From positions 248,001 through 312,000 of the forward strand of contig CAJXKA010000002.1 of the NCBI GenBank assembly GCA_913055655.1: a stretch of 64,000 nt of DNA, read 5' to 3'. This document shows positions 60,743 through 64,000 of this stretch, one piece after another. Position numbers and translations under genes: made by a program. The stretch is from an uncultured Oceanospirillales bacterium (GTDB lineage Bacteria; Pseudomonadota; Gammaproteobacteria; Xanthomonadales; SZUA-36). Positions within the stretch are counted from its first letter, which is position 1. Every line of letters starts with the position of its first letter. The notes under the pieces are model-generated. The model had not been told where the DNA came from. It did not search any database and saw nothing but the letters and a program-made list of their open reading frames with translations.

Positions 60743-62400
60743 GGGGTCTCCCTGAATGCGTCGAGGTCGATGATGCGGGCGCCGCCGCCGGCCAGCGTCA
60801 TGCGCACGTGGAAGCGTGTGCGCTCGCCGGGGCTGGAGTCAACCGTGAGTTCGGCCTGGTTGGCTTCCACCAGCTGCCGGGCGATGTACAGCCCTAAGCC
60901 CGAGCCTTCCTTGCGGGTGGTGTAGAAGGGCTGGAAGATGTCGACCATCTTTTCTTCGGGGATGCCGTCGCCGTTGTCCTCGACGCTGACCTTGCAGAAG
61001 CCCGAATCCTTCTCGTGGCCCAGGCGCAGCACCAGTTCCGGGCGGTGGCGGTTGTCGCCCAGGTGCTGCAGGGCGTTTTCCATCAGTTTCCACAGCACCT
61101 GGTGCAGCTGGCTGCGATCGAACATCACGGCCAGTCGCTCCACGTCTGCGGCGGTTTCGCCGTCCGCGCCGCGGGGCAGTTCCAGGCGGAAGGGGTAATC
61201 GGGGTGCGCCGTATTGAATTCGTCGCGCAGCTCGGCCAGCCAGGGCGCGATCGGGAAGATCTCGTGCTGGCTCTTCTCGCGCCGCGACATCTGCAGGATG
61301 TTCTCGATGATGCCGTTGGTGCGCTTGACGTTGTTGCGGATGATGGTCACCAGCTTCGACTGGTCCTCGGCCAGGTCCTCGTCTTCTTCCAGCAGCTGGG
61401 CGGCGTGGCTGATGGCGCTGAGCGGGTTGCGCACCTCGTGGGCGATGCTGGTGGACAGCCGCGCCAGGCTGACGGACGACATTTCCAGTGCGCGCTGGCT
61501 GACCACGTCGTTGTCTTCCAGGAACACCACCACCGAGACCTCGTTGCCGGCCGGCACGCCGACGAACTTGGGTACCACCTGGGCCTGGCTGGCGTTCAGG
61601 TTCAGGGTTTCCGGCTCCAGCCGCGGGTCGCCCAGCCATTCGTCCAGGGCGCGTTTCAGCTCCGGCGATATTTCCTCCAGCGCGCGCCGCGCCGCCGGCG
61701 GGCTGCCCAGCAGGAACCACGCGCTCTCGTTCATCATCTTGATATGGCCGTCGGGGCCCACGGCCAGCACGCCCGAGCGCAGGCGGCGGATGACCAGCTC
61801 GTTGATCTGCTCCAGCCGGGTGAGCGTCATCAGCTGCTGCTCGGCAATCAGGCGGAACTCGCGCGCCCAGTTGGCCAGCACGTGGGTCAGCAGGGTGATG
61901 ACGAACAGGATGATGCCGAACAGGCCGCCGGCGACGAAAGCGTCGACGTTGTCGCGGCCGTCCAGCGCGGCGATGGTGGGGCCGGAGAGGATGGCCAGCG
62001 AGGCCAGGCCCGCCACCAGCAGCGCCAGGCGCAGCGGCAGCACGATGCCGGCGGCGGCGCCGGTGAATACCAGCAGCACGGCCAGGCCGTCGAAGGTGTT
62101 CAGCAGCAGCGCGATCAGCAGCACGTCCATCAGCAGCGACTGCAGCGCCATTTCGCGCACCGCCTGCTCGTCCTGCGGGCGGTGCAGGATGAACACCACG
62201 CTGAAGGCGAAGTAGACCAGCAGCACGGCGGCGGCCAGCGTGGTGTTGGTGAAGTTGATGCCCTGCACCAGCGCGCCGGTAAAAAACGCGGCGGCCAGCG
62301 CCATGGCCACGAACAGGCGGAAACCGTTCAGGTAACGCAGCACCCTGCGCGTTAAGGCCGGGGACAGCGGGTAGCCGGTGAAGTCGGCGATGTTCTGCAA
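60739..62400 (-). CDS. pilS: Sensor histidine kinase PilS
   Basis: PilS is the membrane kinase that senses pilin in the inner membrane and phosphorylates PilR. The 553-residue product has six N-terminal transmembrane helices (about 20-190), a PAS-like region, the phosphorylation site SIAHEVRNPLSAI with His321, and the ATPase domain with N and G boxes (WKLMENALQHLG, VEDNGDGIPEE, GSGLGLYIARQLVEAN). Six helices are the PilS hallmark. It is transcribed with pilR. Confidence 0.95.
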   Translation of the reverse strand: MQNIADFTGYPLSPALTRRVLRYLNGFRLFVAMALAAAFFTGALVQGINFTNTTLAAAVLLVYFAFSVVFILHRPQDEQAVREMALQSLLMDVLLIALLLNTFDGLAVLLVFTGAAAGIVLPLRLALLVAGLASLAILSGPTIAALDGRDNVDAFVAGGLFGIILFVITLLTHVLANWAREFRLIAEQQLMTLTRLEQINELVIRRLRSGVLAVGPDGHIKMMNESAWFLLGSPPAARRALEEISPELKRALDEWLGDPRLEPETLNLNASQAQVVPKFVGVPAGNEVSVVVFLEDNDVVSQRALEMSSVSLARLSTSIAHEVRNPLSAISHAAQLLEEDEDLAEDQSKLVTIIRNNVKRTNGIIENILQMSRREKSQHEIFPIAPWLAELRDEFNTAHPDYPFRLELPRGADGETAADVERLAVMFDRSQLHQVLWKLMENALQHLGDNRHRPELVLRLGHEKDSGFCKVSVEDNGDGIPEEKMVDIFQPFYTTRKEGSGLGLYIARQLVEANQAELTVDSSPGERTRFHVRMTLAGGGARIIDLDAFRETP

Positions 62401-62547
62401 GCTTTACTCCATTGTGCGGGCGGGGGCTCGCCTGCGGCGCCAGTCGCCCCCGCGTGCGGCCTTCGACGTGCCGCGGCGGCAGTATAGCAATTGGCTGACA
62501 GCTTAACGGGTGAATTGCCGATCGCGTGTGTGAGCACGCTGTGCTAT

Positions 62548-62559
62548 GTTACATGTAAC
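62548..62559. promoter_or_regulatory. Palindromic operator ahead of the MazE-like gene
   Basis: GTTACATGTAAC is a perfect 12-bp palindrome 21 bases before the antitoxin ATG, next to a -10-like TATGTT. It is suited for autorepression. Confidence 0.5.
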
Positions 62560-62579
62560 GCATTGACCTTTGGACTGAC

Positions 62580-62804
62580 ATGCCTGTTTCTACCCGTGGA
62601 GAATCGTCCCGTGACCGGGTGCGCAAGCACCGCGCGCGACTGCGTGAGCAGGGCCTGAGGCCGATCCAGGTCTGGGTGCCGGATGTTCGTTCGTCGACCT
62701 TCATGGCGCAGGCGCACGCGCAGTCGCTGGCCGTGGCGCAGTTGGCGTCCGAGCCGGAAGACCAGGCGTTTATCGACGCGGTGACCGACTGGGAAGATGA
62801 ATGA
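62580..62804 (+). CDS. MazE-like antitoxin (DUF3018 type)
   Basis: A 74-residue antitoxin. MPVSTRGESSRDRVRKHRAR, LREQGLRPIQVWVPDVRSS and HAQSLAVAQL match the DUF3018/MazE-like family, in which a basic N-terminus binds DNA and the acidic end (DAVTDWEDE) binds the MazF-type toxin. Its stop overlaps the toxin start (ATGA). Confidence 0.87.
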   Translation: MPVSTRGESSRDRVRKHRARLREQGLRPIQVWVPDVRSSTFMAQAHAQSLAVAQLASEPEDQAFIDAVTDWEDE

Positions 62805-63150
62805 GGCGTGGGGAAATCTGGACGGTATCCGGCGGGCGGAACGACACGGGTAAGCCAAGGCCCGCGGTGATCGTCCAGGACGACCGTTTTGACGCGACAC
62901 GTTCGGTCACCGTGTGTGCCTTCACAACGCAATCACTCGAGGCGCCCCTGCTTCGATCAAGGTTGAGCCGGATGAAACCAACGGGCTTCGGCAGACCTGT
63001 CACATCATGGTGGACAAGGTCACCACGGTCAGCCGGGAAAAACTGGGCAGGCCAATCGGTGACCTGGGCACAGGGGTGATGGTGCAACTCGACCGGGCCC
63101 TGCTGGTGTTCATGGGGCTCGCCGGCCCGTCACCTTCGCGCGAGCGCTGA
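62801..63150 (+). pseudogene. MazF-like toxin gene with a frameshift
   Basis: The first frame encodes MRRGEIWTVSGGRNDTGKPR and PAVIVQDDRFDATRSVTVCAF, then EAPLLR. Similarity continues in another frame with IKVEPDETNGLRQTCHIMVD, KVTTVSREKLGRPIGDL and RALLVFMGLA. A single missing base near 62956 separates the two halves. Joined, they make a normal MazF-type endoribonuclease (RPG/RPA..I..D...EPS.TNGL.... MVDK). Either the toxin is inactivated, leaving the antitoxin, or there is a sequencing error. Confidence 0.8.
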
Positions 63151-63328
63151 ACGCCTGCGACAAGTCGACATGGCAAAACCGCGGGTCCTCTCCTATATTT
63201 CGGGTGCACCTTCGGGCCGATACCAACCAAGCCAAACCTCTTCACGGCCCCGTGCCAGCGAGTCTGAACGGTATCCGTACTCGCGCCCCTTCAAAGCCAG
63301 AAGCATTTCACTGGAAGGAGGGAGTCAT

Positions 63329-64000
63329 GATTGATCAACTGAAGTTCAAGGCCCGCGACCGCGTGTTGTCGGCCTGCGTGGCGGCGCTCGTGTGCGCGAC
63401 CGCCGGCGCCCAGGATAAACCCGGGGGCGCGTACACACCGGTACACGACATCGACATGCGGGCCGACAGTGGCCTGGTGTCCGGCCTGGCCGCGCGGCAG
63501 CTGCTCAATGCGGTGCCACTGGCCCAGTCCCGCGCGATGGCCGACCTGGAGCGTGCAGCGCCCGGGGTGCGGGTACGCTGGAGCGCGCTCACCGGCGCAC
63601 CCAGCCGCATCGCCACCACAACCGGTGCGCTGACGGGCCCCAGTGGCCAGTCGCCACAGGCGGTGGCGTTCGGATTCCTGGGGGCCAACGCTTCGCTGTT
63701 CGGGCTGGAAGCGGCGGACATCAATGCCATGAAGGTGTCCCGGGAACTGGATTCCAGTGCTTCCGGCGCCAGCTACGTGACCCTGCAGCAGCAGGTGGCA
63801 GGCATTGACGTGTTCGGTGGTCGCCTGAAGTTCACGATCAGCCCGAAGGGCGAGATTCGGAGCGTCTCCGGTGAGCCCATCGCCGGGGCGGAGAAGATCG
63901 TCAACGGCACCGTTCCACTGGTGCCGGCGGACGAGGCCATCGCGTTGGCCAGCGTGGCCGCGCGGCTCGAAAACCTTGAGTTCAGCCGCGAGCATGGCCT
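63329..64000 (+). CDS. Secreted metalloprotease-like protein, N-terminal part (cut by window end)
   Basis: An open frame of 224 codons runs off the window. A strong site (GGAAGGAGGGAG) precedes ATG 63329. A basic signal-peptide-like N-terminus (about 1-29, ending ACVAALVCATAGAQ) is followed by a propeptide-type region: GFLGANASLFGLEAADINAM, SYVTLQQQVAGIDVFGGRLK and ISPKGEIRSVSG. This is the pattern of the fungalysin/thermolysin propeptide (FTP) domain of M36/M4 zinc metalloproteases. The catalytic HExxH domain is beyond the window, so the class is an inference. Confidence 0.7.

Overview
This window looks like a chromosomal segment of a high-GC gammaproteobacterium. Three gene orders support this: lpoA-yraN beside rsmI, rnpB and mraZ; a complete, tightly overlapping mraZ-to-ftsZ division and cell-wall (dcw) cluster followed by lpxC, a DciA-type gene and secA; and a coaE-pilD-pilC-pilB-pilA block with pilS-pilR nearby. 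A Xanthomonadales/Wenzhouxiangella-like lineage is only a guess. No tRNA or rRNA gene, complete insertion sequence or CRISPR array was seen.

Layout. 0-4.4 kb: yraN and lpoA (minus), rsmI (plus) and RNase P RNA, with three large two-hairpin palindromic elements around rnpB. 4.4-19.9 kb: the dcw cluster, 13 genes on the plus strand, mostly joined by 1-4 bp start/stop overlaps and preceded by a clear sigma70-type promoter and a four-box MraZ operator. 19.9-20.3 kb: an 8-bp tandem repeat and a five-hairpin array. 20.3-24.9 kb: lpxC, the DciA-like gene, a decayed PIN toxin with its antitoxin, and secA. 24.9-29.4 kb: a small envelope-glycan group made of a polytopic membrane protein, a GT2, a flippase-like protein and a methyltransferase-like protein. 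29.4-33.4 kb: a toxin-antitoxin (TA) cluster with gene debris and a small operon of unknown function.

33.4-49.0 kb is a surface-glycan region, and its GC content drops markedly from about 38.4 kb. On the minus strand a seven-gene operon (ANL ligase, ACP, Fe-alcohol dehydrogenase, LuxE-type, LuxC-type, GT2, GNAT) closely resembles the set proposed to make the tetronate acyl group of the Vibrio cholerae O1 O antigen. Next to it lie an ATP-grasp and methyltransferase pair, a GT2, two DegT/WecE-type sugar aminotransferases, a Wzx-type flippase and a large membrane protein. I infer that they build an N-acylated 4-amino-dideoxyhexose-containing glycan.

49.0-54.2 kb holds coaE, pilD, pilC, pilB and pilA. 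pilA has a GG-N10-GC sigma54 promoter, and its expected activator pair, PilS-PilR, is encoded at 59.3-62.4 kb. An EgtB-like gene and a second TA cluster (55.8-59.2 kb) lie between them. The window ends with a MazEF-type pair whose toxin is frameshifted, and with the 5' part of a secreted metalloprotease-like gene.
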